A stretch of 60,000 nucleotides of DNA from Owenia fusiformis (Eukaryota > Annelida > Polychaeta > Sabellida > Oweniidae). Location: assembly GCA_903813345.2 (NCBI GenBank), contig CAIIXF020000002.1, positions 16,254,467-16,314,466 of the forward strand, written 5' to 3'. A program made the position numbers and the translations under genes. Positions 34,401-43,200 of the stretch are shown here, one piece after another (the stretch's first letter is position 1; each line of letters starts with the position of its first letter). A model generated the notes under the pieces. The model saw only the letters and a program-made list of their open reading frames with translations, ran no database searches and had not been told where the DNA came from.

Positions 34401-36155
34401 ATCGCCATTTCAAATTTACACACATGATAGAGGATATCAAGTACTAGAGCTGATTAACTTTTGGGCGGCCATCTTGTTTTCTGGTGGCCATTTTGAAGGT
34501 TTTTCGAAAAATCTTGGGCGGCCATCTTGTTTTCTTGTTCTTGAAATTTGTAAACATAAGCTGGTGGCCATTTTGAAGGTTTTTCGAAAAATCTTGTCAT
34601 CGACATTTCAGGAAAACCGCTCATCGGATTTCCTTCAAATTTACACAAATGATAGAGGATATCAAGTACTAGAGTACTTTTCATAGTGTCTGCCTATTTG
34701 GTGTGATCATGTTAACGTCCTGTGCCTTGTTTATATATCATTAGTCTTTTGATTTCTAATAATTTAGGTTCAACTGGTTGCTTTGAAGCAATGGGAATTA
34801 TAAATTATAATGACCCGAGGGAGCCCCAGGGGAATGGCTAACTGACGAGCATAGTGTAACAAGCCAGATGAAGAAACTGAAAGAAAGTGTGCTAAATTCA
34901 ATGCCGATTGTGGGAATCGAACCTAGGACCTTGGATCCAAGCAACTTGCTAAAGTCCATTTCACTGCTTCATTGCATCAGTAGAACGGCAAAAATAAGAA
35001 ATTGGGAGACCATTGTGCAATAATATAATGAAAAGAATATTCATAATGTACATGAATGACATTTGTATATTTCAGATTTTTTATTTTTTTGTGCAATAAG
35101 CCTGTGCCGTCTTGTAATTTGAAGAATTTTAGCCATGTTAATCTTATTGAAAATAACAACATGGCAGAGAAGCATCCAAATATAAGAGGCCAAACACTTT
35201 ATAAGCCAAATTAGAAGCAATCCAAGATATACAAATGTCATTCATGTACAATAGGAATATAGTTTTCCATATATTATTGCAAAATGATATTTTGATTTCT
35301 TATTTTTTAGCTTTTACTGACGCAGTTAAACAGTGAAATGGACTCTATCAAGGGTCGTTACACTATACCCCCTTTAAAAGGTCCATGCCCTCCTGATCAG
35401 CCCTGCTTTCCCAAGCAGTGACTTACCATACACACACAGGCGCAAAGGATACAACCAATGCTTTGATCCCACATCTGATATCAATGTAATGACTCGAGGG
35501 TCCCCCCCCAGGAGAATGACTAACTAACGAGCATAGTGTAACAAGCCAGATAAAGAAATTGAAAGTATGCTATATTCAAGGTCGAACCTAGGACTGATGC
35601 TCTACCAACCAAGTTTTAAAGGGTTAAGCCATTACAGCTGGACTATAGTAGCAACTTGATATCAAGGGTGACATTACAAAATGACACGTACACATCAAAA
35701 TGCCACTTAAAACTTTGATGGTCAATATCCCGCTTGAATCTGTTTTTAGAATCAACAAAAATTTTGTGAAATAATCAATATGTAGATTAGATCGAGAGTG
35801 TAGAGTGTCATTTCAAATCATAGATAGGGATTCCATTTACATGTCAAGACAACAACAATAATCTAACAGATTCTTAACGACAAAATTTCACATGTGCAGC
35901 ATTTAAAAACAATTACACAATATTATTTGTTTGTTTGTTACTTTACTTTAGAAAACATATGGACACGTCAGTAAACTCAATATATTTTGTGGGCGATAAT
36001 AGGTATACTTACACTATAATTTTGCCTGTATTTATCCTAACGTCGGTCAGATTGGTGTTAAAATACGTAGATAGGAAACATCCAAATGTTAGCGATGCGA
36101 GCACACTTAGTGTGAATGCAAATATAGTGTTTGCCCGAGATAAGAACGTATTCAT
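19451..36155 (-). CDS. SPCS3: Signal peptidase complex subunit 3, five exons, 179 aa
   Basis: Complete spliced gene. Coding exons on the minus strand: 36155–36013, 31288–31215, 27815–27739, 20469–20354 and 19580–19451 (stop TAA 19453–19451). They sum to 540 nt, with phases 2, 1, 0 and 2. Every intron is GT–AG, with donors GTAAGT, GTATCC, GTAAGT and GTGAGT. The protein starts MNTFLSRANTIFAF and continues into a hydrophobic signal-anchor (about residues 11–30). Later landmarks are DLGFITFDI, IFNWNVKMLFLYL, NQVVLWDKIINRGDN and NVTLTLSWNV. These match the SPCS3/SPC22/23 family, whose human member is 180 aa. It is a single-pass ER membrane protein with a lumenal domain and supports signal-peptide cleavage by the SEC11-containing complex. 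N-glycosylation sequons are visible (NLT, NVT). Introns 1–3 (4.7, 3.4 and 7.3 kb) are swollen by transposons. The start is the only ATG placing the conserved N-terminus correctly (36155–36153). Confidence 0.95.
20811..21402. mobile_element. 592-bp MITE with TTAA target duplication, in SPCS3 intron 3
   Basis: The ends AGGAATATTCCTTGCCA and TGGCAAGGAATATTCCT are flanked by TTAA (20807–20810 and 21403–21406). The inverted arms are long: they share GGTAGCTATA, an AAATTTGATCA-type block, and AAGATGGCAG complementing CTGCCATCTT. The arms have diverged, so this is an older insertion. It is a different family from 14237–14686 but has the same TTAA specificity. Confidence 0.85.
21695..21830 (+). repeat. 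5' LTR of the Gypsy-type element (136 bp)
   Basis: Begins TGTCATAATG and ends TTCTCATAACA, with TG...CA ends. It contains a GGAATAAACG polyadenylation-type signal. It is short for a Gypsy LTR and matches 26271–26406 at every position I compared. Confidence 0.95.
21831..21848 (+). promoter_or_regulatory. Candidate tRNA primer-binding site
   Basis: TGGTGACTAGATGTGG directly follows the 5' LTR. It starts with TGG, as expected for complement to a tRNA CCA end. I cannot name the tRNA. Confidence 0.6.
21921..26036 (+). CDS. Gag-Pol polyprotein of the Gypsy-type element, 1371 aa
   Basis: Single ORF. Gag-like N-terminus (FRLTPPENLDTNN, then KLWRFWKQRFTRF). Two zinc knuckles: Cys201–Cys213 (CX2CX3HX4C, slightly short) and Cys220-Cys223-His228-Cys233. 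Aspartic protease motif DSGAD with Asp353. Reverse transcriptase about 470–640, where the usual YXDD box reads VIDD (Asp624, Asp625). RNase H about 765–880 with Asp771. Integrase zinc-binding His997/His1000 with Cys1030/Cys1033, and catalytic Asp1061, Asp1114 and Glu1150 with 35 residues between the last two (DD35E). The VXDD form, fused gag-pol and short LTR suggest the K02A2.6-like/Steamer-like branch of Gypsy elements; that placement is inference. Start ATG at 21921 lies 90 bp after the LTR, and no earlier in-frame ATG is needed for the Gag domain. The C-terminal ~80 residues are low-complexity. Confidence 0.96.
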   Translation: MASFRLTPPENLDTNNPKLWRFWKQRFTRFRTAAKLDSESEESQINSLLYIMGPRSEAIYNSFIFAEGEDRSKYETILRKFDEYFVPKVNVIDEQRRFHEIAQNSSSVDTFLRELYEQSEVCAFENKETEILHQFVNGLSNVELQNKIKLMDYSKLTLHRCIEMARIREAVHETGPPQPVDAIKARGNSSNHRKQKPDRECGNCLRKHAEGQCNAHGKQCSACKGIGHFKRACRKTKGGTVNKLPSKSSNKKIESTEYVEDQDEDYVFLSEMVIPNDPGIPGLPDRIFGTDVDVRSQASPVPGSQSDNINTSPLADYVDIDNMTDVTDVNDQVPPWFKELRIAGNNPIRFKIDSGADVTMITSDTYSSLPNPPPLRPSRVKLSSPGGPVKCKGVFTAQIPHASRKYRVNMHVADTFSGVNLLSRGCAVAMGLFKDLGSVHDTFNDCYGDVGKIDCKPVHIDLKSDAVPYSVPCSRRLPLPLMARVKHKLEKLESQSVISRVTSATDWCAPIIAVEKKNDADPRICVDLRRLNLSVKREKFILPTPEDVLHKLAGSTVFSILDASSSFWGLTLDHESSLLTTFITPFGRYKFNRVPFGLNFASELYQRHMSDIFSKVDGAEVVIDDIIVHGKTQAEHDKNLKNVMELVRKVGIKLNRRKCKFSLPEVTFVGNRISKDGVAPSQEHIKAIQQLNTPTDVTELRRFLGMVNFLCRFVKNLAEVAAPLYALLRKDVVFQWEKAQDNAFNEIKRMICNAPVLAFYEVSRPTIVSADSSSYGIGACLLQKSKDDIWRPVAFGSRSLSESEKKYAQIEKECLASVWGCEHFSRYLVGLPEFEIFTDHKPLVPLINSKDIDKAPIRCQRLLMRLMRFNVRAKYVPGKDMVIADTLSRDPMKPCNEKQDDFEVDIESYLYSLDRNRPIADQLLEKIREATTLDADLLQVNKYISLGWPQSIKSVPPAIKPYFADQGMLSLYNGVITHGSRVVVPRSLQRDMLERIHHGHLGITKCRLRANQSVWWPGMSSQIKDMVSKCAHCVVSRPTQKHEPLIPTILPDRPWSLIAADLCEFQNQHWLVIVDYFSRFPEIALMNKNITSKNVIDKMKGIFARYGIADVVSDNGPQFASQEFADFAKKYNFRHITSSPHLSQSNGQVERGVQIIKRFLSQDDPFLALLTYRSTPHMSTGVSPAQLLMGRQIKSTVPTLPNNLSPHWPNLRQIAKHDSSAKAKYKTNYDNRHGVKPLTELPKGDKVLVKLDNQKGWKTPGIIKAKHDSPRSYIVQTDRGTVRRNRRHLMPDPNSKLRDLSPIPFPMEFPAPTIINPSSSGISPDIEDHGKQSVNVKEELPQPRMELLPSPRVIQTRSKSGIIAKKPSRFT
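26259..26270 (+). promoter_or_regulatory. Polypurine tract of the Gypsy-type element
   Basis: AAAAGGGGAGA lies directly before the 3' LTR. This is the expected place and composition for the plus-strand primer. The 220 bp between the gag-pol stop and this tract are non-coding. Confidence 0.85.
26271..26406 (+). repeat. 3' LTR of the Gypsy-type element (136 bp)
   Basis: Copy of the 5' LTR, followed by the second CCATA target duplication at 26407–26411. Confidence 0.95.
26541..26637. mobile_element. ~97-bp palindromic element in SPCS3 intron 3
   Basis: GTTATTCAATG at the left is complementary to CATTGAATAAC at the right. GAGGCGCAAGCGCCTC at about 26589 forms an internal hairpin, and CTCGTGAAATACA occurs twice. 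This looks like a small foldback element. No target duplication is clear. Confidence 0.5.
26743..27519. repeat. 35-bp minisatellite, about 22 copies
   Basis: The unit contains CTTTGATTAATGCAAGGCC followed by AACACATGGTATTATT, repeated head to tail with almost no divergence. Five copies carry GATAGG in place of GCAAGG (about 26894, 27069, 27139, 27244 and 27454); their spacings are exact multiples of 35. It lies in SPCS3 intron 3, between the Gypsy element and exon 3. Without spacers it is not a CRISPR-like array. Confidence 0.95.
27520..28166. other. SPCS3 exon 3 and its flanking intron
   Basis: Holds SPCS3 exon 3 (27815–27739) and AT-rich intron on both sides. The duplicated GATGTTCAGGTGT motif near 28020 and 28100 is a small local repeat. 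No other feature is seen. Confidence 0.7.
28167..31022. mobile_element. Large foldback element with tandem-repeat arms, copy 2 (inverted)
   Basis: 2856 bp in SPCS3 intron 2, ends GGCCACCAGC / GCTGATGGCC flanked by TA (28165–28166 and 31023–31024). It is the same family as 11865–17179 but in opposite orientation: its left end (CTTCACCCCAAAATTTAGG) matches the right end of copy 1. The arms hold several ~165-bp units (CCAAGATGGCCACCAAAATG at about 28487, 28660, 28830, 29003 and 29155) converging on a unique core at about 29530–29710. It carries none of the three insertions of copy 1 and so supplies their empty sites. The core contains a 46-codon minus-strand open frame (29662–29525). Confidence 0.88.
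31040..31200. repeat. Dispersed repeat, possibly pogo-like MITE remnant
   Basis: Shares the motifs GTGCTCAGATTAGCAGATGT, AAAAGTGTTCACAT-like and GGAACAAATTTG-like blocks with 43544–43785, where CAGTAAAACCTGTCTAA ends are visible. Ends are not resolved here. Confidence 0.35.
31432..31916. mobile_element. GC-rich 485-bp MITE, TAA target duplication (PIF/Harbinger-like)
   Basis: The ends TGGCCTAGTCACATAGCCCG and the complement at the right (27 bp perfect) are flanked by TAA (31429–31431 and 31917–31919). A 3-bp TWA target is the PIF/Harbinger preference. The interior is far richer in GC than the surrounding intron and is packed with GAGCTCGGTG and CGGCCGGTG-type sub-repeats in both orientations, so a transcript would fold strongly. 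The 61-codon ORF inside is a composition artefact. Located in SPCS3 intron 1. Confidence 0.88.
32802..33278. mobile_element. 477-bp hAT-like MITE with 8-bp target duplication
   Basis: The ends TAGTGGTG / CACCACTA are flanked by the 8-bp duplication TTAAAAAG (32794–32801 and 33279–33286). Sub-terminal CTCGAGTAG and CTAGTCGATTACCCGAG motifs occur at opposite ends. An 8-bp duplication with AGTGGTG-type ends fits hAT. It is non-coding. Located in SPCS3 intron 1. Confidence 0.88.
34320..34680. repeat. Short direct repeats in SPCS3 intron 1
   Basis: The block GAGCTGATTAACTTTTGGGC, then GGCCATCTTGTTTTCTGG and CCATTTTGAAG.TTTTTCGAA, occurs at about 34329 and 34448, with partial copies near 34515 and 34560. 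The period is about 115 bp. Overlapping ORFs on both strands come from the repeat. Confidence 0.7.
34805..34960 (-). repeat. SINE-like repeat with degenerate tRNA-like head, copy 1
   Basis: Read on the minus strand it has TTTAGCAAGTTGCTTGG (A-box-like) and GGTTCGATTCC (perfect B box), followed by a body containing CTTGTTACACTATGCTCGT. The body recurs at 35486–35650. The A-to-B spacing is shorter than in a real tRNA, so this is not a functional tRNA gene. SINE identity is inference from the B box plus shared body. Confidence 0.5.
34953..35345. repeat. ~390-bp inverted repeat between two SINE-like copies
   Basis: AGTCCATTTCACTG near 34955 is complementary to CAGTGAAATGGACT near 35331. The arms continue with AAAAATAAGAAAT / ATTTCTTATTTTTT and GTACATGAATGACATTTGTA / its complement near 35240. 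The whole would fold back on itself. No target duplication is resolved. Confidence 0.65.
35486..35650 (-). repeat. SINE-like repeat with degenerate tRNA-like head, copy 2
   Basis: Same body as 34805–34960 (AACGAGCATAGTGTAACAAG). On the minus strand the head reads GGTTGGTAGAGCATC followed closely by GGTTCGACC: a better A box than copy 1 but with a missing anticodon arm. Confidence 0.5.
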
Positions 36156-39100
36156 TATGAAAGCTGCAAATACAAAAATGATCTGCAGCACGAGATCTCG
36201 TATGTTCTCGCTAGGCTAATTGAGTTCATGTGACAGTTATGTGACCAAAAAGGGACACCTGTAAAGGGTACCAGAATTCAAAGTTAGTCTTATCATTTCT
36301 TTGAGATACTACCCATCGATGTAATATCTTAATCGACATTGTATTGGTAATCAGTATTAATAATCTGGCGTGACGTATGTCTATACAAATTGAATATAGA
36401 CAGAGACCATTCATATTATATACATTTGAATTCTGGGTTATTACCTCTTTCTCGGTGTATTCTAGTAACATCCATAACGAGGCTGTGTGTAAGTCGTTGA
36501 AATAAATGAAAACAAATCGAAGTTTTGAAACTACAAGTTGGATAAGATGAGATAAATTGTCTATATGATGTTGACCGCAGGTAATTAACACAATTTGTTA
36601 TACTAGTCTAGATCTATAAGCTTGGAGGAAATGTAGAATGTCACTCGACTTTTTGGTGTTGAAGTCATGTCTGCTTCACAATCACAGTTCACTTCAAAAT
36701 CCCCACTCAGTTTGCACTGTAGGCCCCCGGGTGTAATACTAGGCCTATGTTATAGAGGAATGTACCAAAAACCCTTCAACCTACGAGCCTGCGATCCTAC
36801 GACTTATTAGGTGTCAAGAATTTTTTGGAATGTAATTTAGGCACAGTCGCATGAATTCACATTTTCGTACTTACAAAATGATCCACTGCCTATCTAATAT
36901 GCACCATTGAACTGGGTAATATTGGACACGGAACTATTGTCTATGTCTATGTCAATAATCTGCAAAAGGCTAATAAGCCCATATAAAGCAGATGGGTTTA
37001 TAGAATGAGTGATAGAATTTGAATAGAATATAATTTAAAACCTAACATTTAAAAATAGATCTATGGTTTACAACTCATTTTAAAATTATTAATTACGGTA
37101 TATTCCAATAGAAAACTGGGCTTGCTTTTCAACATTTCAAGCGAAAATTCTCTACAGAGCTTTTGTTTTTCTGACGTAATTTCTCCCAAGAAATCGGTGA
37201 CGTGATAGGTTCAGTTCATTTTATTTCAAAAGGGATGTCATCTATTTAAAATATTTATTTTCATCTTGTCCAGTCCTATATATAATCTGCCCTTATCTTT
37301 TTCGCTTGTAAAACCGCGTAGTAATGTTGAAATTATGGAATAGATTCTCTGAGAGTGGCGACATGTCTTCATCTCTACCATTTTGCGTTTGGCACCCCTC
37401 GATTTGGGTAAGTCCAAGTAAACCGCACATCCGGGTGATTAGAAAAGGGACATTTTTAAAAAAAATACTTCTGGTCAAACTGAGTTATGACGAAACTTAT
37501 GAAAGCATCAATAAAAGCAGGGCCGTCAGATGGGGGGGGGGGGTGCGATGGGTGCAACTGCACCCCCCTTTGTCACCCCCCCAAAAAAATTTGAAAAAAA
37601 ATTTATCTTTTTTTGAATTTTTTTTTTTCATTGACTCATACACTTTGAAAATGCCCAGAAAGCACCAAATAGCTTCTCAAAATTGTAAAATTTTCTGGGG
37701 TGGGGGGGCCACCCCAGACACCCCTCATAAAACAATGGAAAAGTTCTGGATTTATTTTATAGATAGTCTCAAGACACTTTTAAAGTGCCCTGACATCATC
37801 AAATACTAGTAGCTCCTTGATATAGTCAATGATTCTTGGAGACTTAAATACTTACTCGCCCTCTGGCATCCCCACCCCACCTCACTCTCTGGCACCCCCC
37901 CTTTAAACCCCCCAATTCTCCCTTTCGCTTTTCGCTCTTTGAATCAGAACGTTCGCAAATATGTTCTGAAAAAGCACTCAAAAAGGACAAAACTTGATTG
38001 GTCAATATTTTCCCACTATGCATTTCGCGTAGCTATTTGCGTGACCCGAAAGTTCTAAATCAAACTAATTACGCAATTTTGTTTTTACACCCGCACGCTA
38101 AATAAAACAATGACACCATCGGAACTATTCTTCTTTGTCATTGCTTTAATAGTCAGTATACCGAGTTTAATCAATTAAAGATTGTACAATGAACAACAAA
38201 ATTCGGTAACGAGTACTATCGATTTGCTTTCTGACCACTGAACAGATTGACCTAGAAAATAGCGACGCGTCTTCTTTGGTCTACTGCTCAGTTGTTTGTG
38301 GGTTTTTAACGTAACTCTATAATGTAATTTGAAGATGAATACTTTTATTCAGTTGTTGCATCGACGCTGCAGTTTGTAGTGCGGTAAGATTGGCATGAAA
38401 GTATTGAAAGTCGAATGGAATTGTTTTTTCCAATATGGCGACTAGTCAACTGATCACGTGACCTTCTCTTCCGGAATATTTTCTCACTTTTCAATCGTCG
38501 TTTTCACCAAGCTATGAATCAATACAATGAAAAAAATAGCTGTTATATTAAGATTAATAAGAGATCAATCATTTCTAATAATTTTTTCTGTACTCTCGTA
38601 CGGGAATATGAACAAATATATCGTTTGAAAAATAGGTGTGAAAATCCCCATGTTAAACCTATGAGGGAAAACAAGGAAGTATAAATTTGTTCCTCCGCGA
38701 CCTGCATCATGGGAAATATTTTGACCTTATAAGGAAAGATTTTCGCATCTCCTCTTTTGAAGAGGGAACAACGATTTCGAGAATTGAAAAAAATTGTGAT
38801 TTTTTCATATTTTTGTTGACTCATATACTTTGAAAGCGCCTAGAAAGCACCAAATAGCATATTAAAATTTTCCAGGAGAGTTGGCTACCCTTCACATCCC
38901 CCACAAAACAATTGAAATAATTCTGAATTTTGTGTATTGTCTCAGACACTTTTAAAGTTCCCAGACATCATCAAATAGCTCCTTGATATATAGTCAATGA
39001 TTTTTACTCGCCCTCTGGCATCTCCACCCAACATCCCCCTCTCGCATCCCTTTGACAACCCTCAAAAATTGAGAAAAACAATTATTTTCAATTATTGATT

Positions 39101-40142
39101 CATACACTTTAAAAGTGCTCAGATGCACCAAATATCATTTTAAAATTTTCTTGGAGAGTTGGCCATCCCTAAAATCCCCCACTAAACAATAAAATTCTGA
39201 ATTTCACTTATTTTTTCAGACATTTTAAAGTACCCAGCAGACATCATCAAATAGCACCTTGATATGGTCAATGTTTCTGGGGGACAACCACTTGTTCCCC
39301 CTCTGGCACCCCACACTTCACCCTCTCATCCTCTTTGACACCACCCCCAAAAGGATTCCCATTTTTTATTGACTCATACACTTTGAAAATGCCCAGAAAG
39401 CACCAAATAGCATCTAAAAAGTGTAAAGGCCACTCCTCACACCCCATACAAAACAATTGGACAGTTTGGACACTTAAACAGTCACCAAGTGACATCATGA
39501 AATCATAAAATTTGCTGGCACCCCACCCCAAAAACTAAAGCATTCATTTACTCAAACGCATTAAAGTGTTCAGAATTAACCAGACAGCATCTTAAATTGG
39601 TAGAACTTTCCTGTGCTGTCCCCTCGCTCCCCTAAGAAGAAAATGATTGAAAATCTGAATTCTATTGATTAAAACACCTTAAAGTGTCCAGAAATCACTG
39701 AATGTGATCTTGAACTGGTAAAAAGTTTCGGGTAAACATTAATGCCCTTCTAGCACACCTTCCCCCTATTCCAGTGTTTCTCCAAATTGCTCATTCAATA
39801 TTTAGTCTAAAAACAATAAAATACTACAAAATAGGCTGAATGGCCCCAATATAGGGAGTAACCGACCACCCCCTCTGACTTACGCGATTTGATTTACGCG
39901 GCAAAAAATGACAATTTCATATTCTCTTTAGTAAAAACCGCACCCCCCTTGGAGAAAAGTGTCTTACGGGCCTGAAAAGGTAAGTGGTATACATTAGGCG
40001 GATGCCAAAAATTAAACGTGGAGCCAATTTGAAACTTCAGAATGCTTTCTGTGATTCAAAATCACAAAAAAGTCGAGTGACTTTTTAGATGTCGAGAATC
40101 TTAGTGCACTTTTCAAATTCAAAAATCTCCTCTTTATTGCAG
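36156..40142. other. Intergenic region between divergent SPCS3 and the CCDC158-like gene
   Basis: About 4 kb containing the start-site regions of two divergent genes. I cannot define TATA, initiator or CpG-island structure by eye. A pyrimidine tract and AG (CTCTTTATTGCAG ending 40142) lies before the first coding exon of the plus-strand gene, hinting at an upstream non-coding exon. Otherwise it holds the degenerate tandem repeat at 37600–39780. Confidence 0.5.
37600..39780. repeat. Degenerate tandem repeat, ~270-bp period, interrupted
   Basis: The motif GACTCATACACTTTGAAAAT followed by GCCCAGAAAGCACCAAATAG recurs near 37630, 38816, 39102 and 39368, and weakly near 39550 and 39665. A second motif, CACTTTTAAAGTGCCC with GACATCATCAAATA, alternates with it near 37770, 38950 and 39225. 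C-rich stretches (CCCTCTGGCATCCCCACCC) lie between. About 900 bp of unrelated sequence (about 37920–38810) interrupts the array. The 161-codon ORF at 37324–37809 crosses G/C and T homopolymers and is not credible. Confidence 0.75.
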
Positions 40143-40214
40143 TTCTCACTCAATAGATTTTGAGAGAAGATGGCTTAATCAGCAATAAATAGATTCAACT
40201 TAACATCATCCAAA

Positions 40215-43200
40215 ATGACTTCTACTCAACTTGCTCGCAACAGGTTGGGAAAGTCAAGTCAGGATTTTGCACAGGAAATCAAGAAACTTGAAATGGAAGG
40301 AAGTAGACTGATGTCTGAACGGCAGAGAACATCAGTTGGCAGAAACTCACCAGGTATGGTTCTTTAAGAGCTAGAATCCGAGATATTCCAGGGCACACAG
40401 GTTTACTTTACTTGCAGCAGGTATTAGAGAATCTAAATATTAAGCATCATAATTAATGTTATGATAGCAAATTAATCTATAACTTTATAGTAAAGTTATT
40501 TAAAGAGACATTAAAGGTTAGATAATTCACTGCCCTTCCTTTCACTTTATCTATAGTAAACTATTTTGTATTAAAAATATTTTGTTGGCAATAATAAAGA
40601 ATAAACTTGTCCTTAGTGAATGCATTTCTCACCTGAACACTTTTCTTTATAATTAACATATTTCTCTCATGAACACTTGTCCTCTGTGAACATTATAAAA
40701 CATAAAAAGGATGAAGTAATAAATAAACCATTTTACAGTTTATTCAATCTGTTTGTAGGAATAGAGAGTAGTGGACATGATACACTCAGAGAGCATGAGG
40801 TAAGCAATTGAAATAACTAATTTTTTAGCACTTGGTCAATTTAATTATTTGATTCTGACTAAATTATTTGATTTAGCAAACTTAACATGGAAAAAACAAT
40901 TTTACAACCTTCTTATGACTCCGAAAAGTAGTAAATTCTTATACAAGTATCCTATCTATATAGTCATACAAAGACATTGTCAATATCTAATTAAACCTGT
41001 AGATGATTAATTAAGTAAAAACTAGTATTTTCATGATATATTTCTTACATGTATATGCCCTGTTACATGTAGATATCATACAAAGATTCTGACTCTATAT
41101 ATTAATTAAGACTATCATTAATTATTGGTGTAAACATATGGAGTGGTATTGTTTGGTATAATGGAATTTCTGGTTAGACATATACATTCTTAATAAATAA
41201 TTCACATTAATGAGTCAGATTCTTGCTCTTTCGTCATTGACATGCAAGAAAAATGTGAGAGCGGTCGATTATGTTTAAATTCAGACAGATTGGAAATTAA
41301 CATTGGAAAGTGCCAGAAATCAAGTTACAAGTGGGTATTATATAACAAGTGACTAATGCATAAAAAGGATGAAATGGATACTAGCAATATAATATTAAAA
41401 AGCATACTTTGTATTAGGATTAGGAGACAGCCTGTAGCAACAGAATTTGTCATTTATAGGCAGAATCAGATCTATTATATAGGGGTGAAAAAATTACAAG
41501 CAACATGTACAATTTGCCGATTAATCTGTTCTTTACAATCTCAAATACAATATCTCCCAAAAGATTCACAATATGTTTTGAATTGGTGAAGTTATTAAAG
41601 GGAATCTGGGAGATATAAGTGACAAAATATTGCTTCTATGACGAGATCAAACGACTTTGACATATTGTTTACCGTACCTATTTTGGGATTTAACAATCAG
41701 CACAAGGATACATACTATATTTAAGCACATATCAGACACATTCAAAAGAATATTTTTTGATTGATAAAATCATAGATTTCAGACCTGCATTCTGTGACGT
41801 CCACGTGTGAATATTTCAATTATTCAGATTTTGCTGAATTTTCTGAATTTTCCCAAATAATAAGAATGGTAACCATTCTTATATAAAAATAATACACTAT
41901 TGTAAAAATCTACAGTTTTTCCGAAATATAGTGTGCGCTTTGGGGATTTTTAGAAAATAGGCATGACAAGGAATGACATGAGCCAGAAATATTCTCAAAG
42001 TGAAACAATTTTTGTTGTCCCGCTCGCTAGATCTGATTTTTTCTTTAATATTCAAATAAGAGTGAAGAGATAATATGTTGAAGAGCAACACTAATTAATC
42101 TTATTTATTTTTTATTCATATTTATATCTCAACTACAATTAACAATTAACGGATGATACAGATTGTGTACATTCCCATGTTACATGACATGAACAGATGG
42201 TGATCTGCTTATGTGATATTTGCATACTATAAGTATTTATACCTGCTTAGTTGTGTGTCTTCAGCAGACCAGATAGAAGTTAGCTTATTTTGTGTTATCG
42301 AGCAAAAATCTTACGTTGCTATACCGACCTGTCAACTGAAATTAAAGACTAATTGGAAAAAGAAAAGTCTACATGATCAAATTTGATGGTCATTTTGCCT
42401 AAATCATCTTCACCTTTCAATTTTATAAATAATCATCCTACATGTAATTTGATTATGGCATATTATACCTTTCAGTTTTATTGATGATCATTCCATTATG
42501 ATTCATTTTCATTCCGCAGCCTTTTTGTGTTGATTTTGCTGCCTGCAGATCTGGGTCAGGCATTAAAATAAAACAGTTTACATATACTTATGCGATCTTT
42601 TTCATATTACATCACAATTGGGAATCTTTGTTGATTCCATTTGGTTAAAATATCCAGAAAATTTATTGTATTAATTTATTGTATTATATTTAAAGTATTT
42701 GATGACCTCATCCTCTGTTGGCTTTTAAGTCTGAGGAGTAAATCAGTCAGTGGTAATCCACTCAAGTGTCGCCTGGAATGTGAACTGTAAGTGTCGCAAA
42801 TAATGATATCCACAGATGAGCCCAGATGCGTAGCATGCTAACATGACAAAAAAGTGTCACCTCATCTCAAGGTCATCTCAGTGAGACTTTTGCACGAGGA
42901 AAACAGTGACACTTGTATGTCGTTTTCACAGATGTTAGCCATTTTTATATTCATCTTTTAGGATGTTACGCCCTGATGTCTTTCCTTCAGATTCAAACTC
43001 ATCTTTTAGGATGTTACGCCCTGATGTTTTTCCTTCAGATTCAAGCTCCTGCGCACCCCCCTCGAAAAAAACAACACCTTCAGTAACTGAAAACATCATT
43101 CTCCCACTTGACACTATGCAATAAACACACGAGTTGACAATTCGCTGTCAGGAGCCATTTATTTATTTTGTTGTGCTAATTAAATATGCGAGCATGAGGA

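Noticed and set aside
34920-34960. tRNA gene suggested by a perfect B box
   Set aside because: The A-to-B spacing is too short and no cloverleaf can be drawn; treated as a SINE-like head.
35935-36219. 94-codon plus-strand ORF
   Set aside because: It is the antisense shadow of SPCS3 exon 1.
36226-36591. 121-codon minus-strand ORF upstream of SPCS3
   Set aside because: Cysteine/histidine-poor random-looking sequence with no motif; probably 5' flank.
37324-37809. 161-codon plus-strand ORF
   Set aside because: It runs through G, C, A and T homopolymers of the degenerate repeat; no domain and no splice logic.
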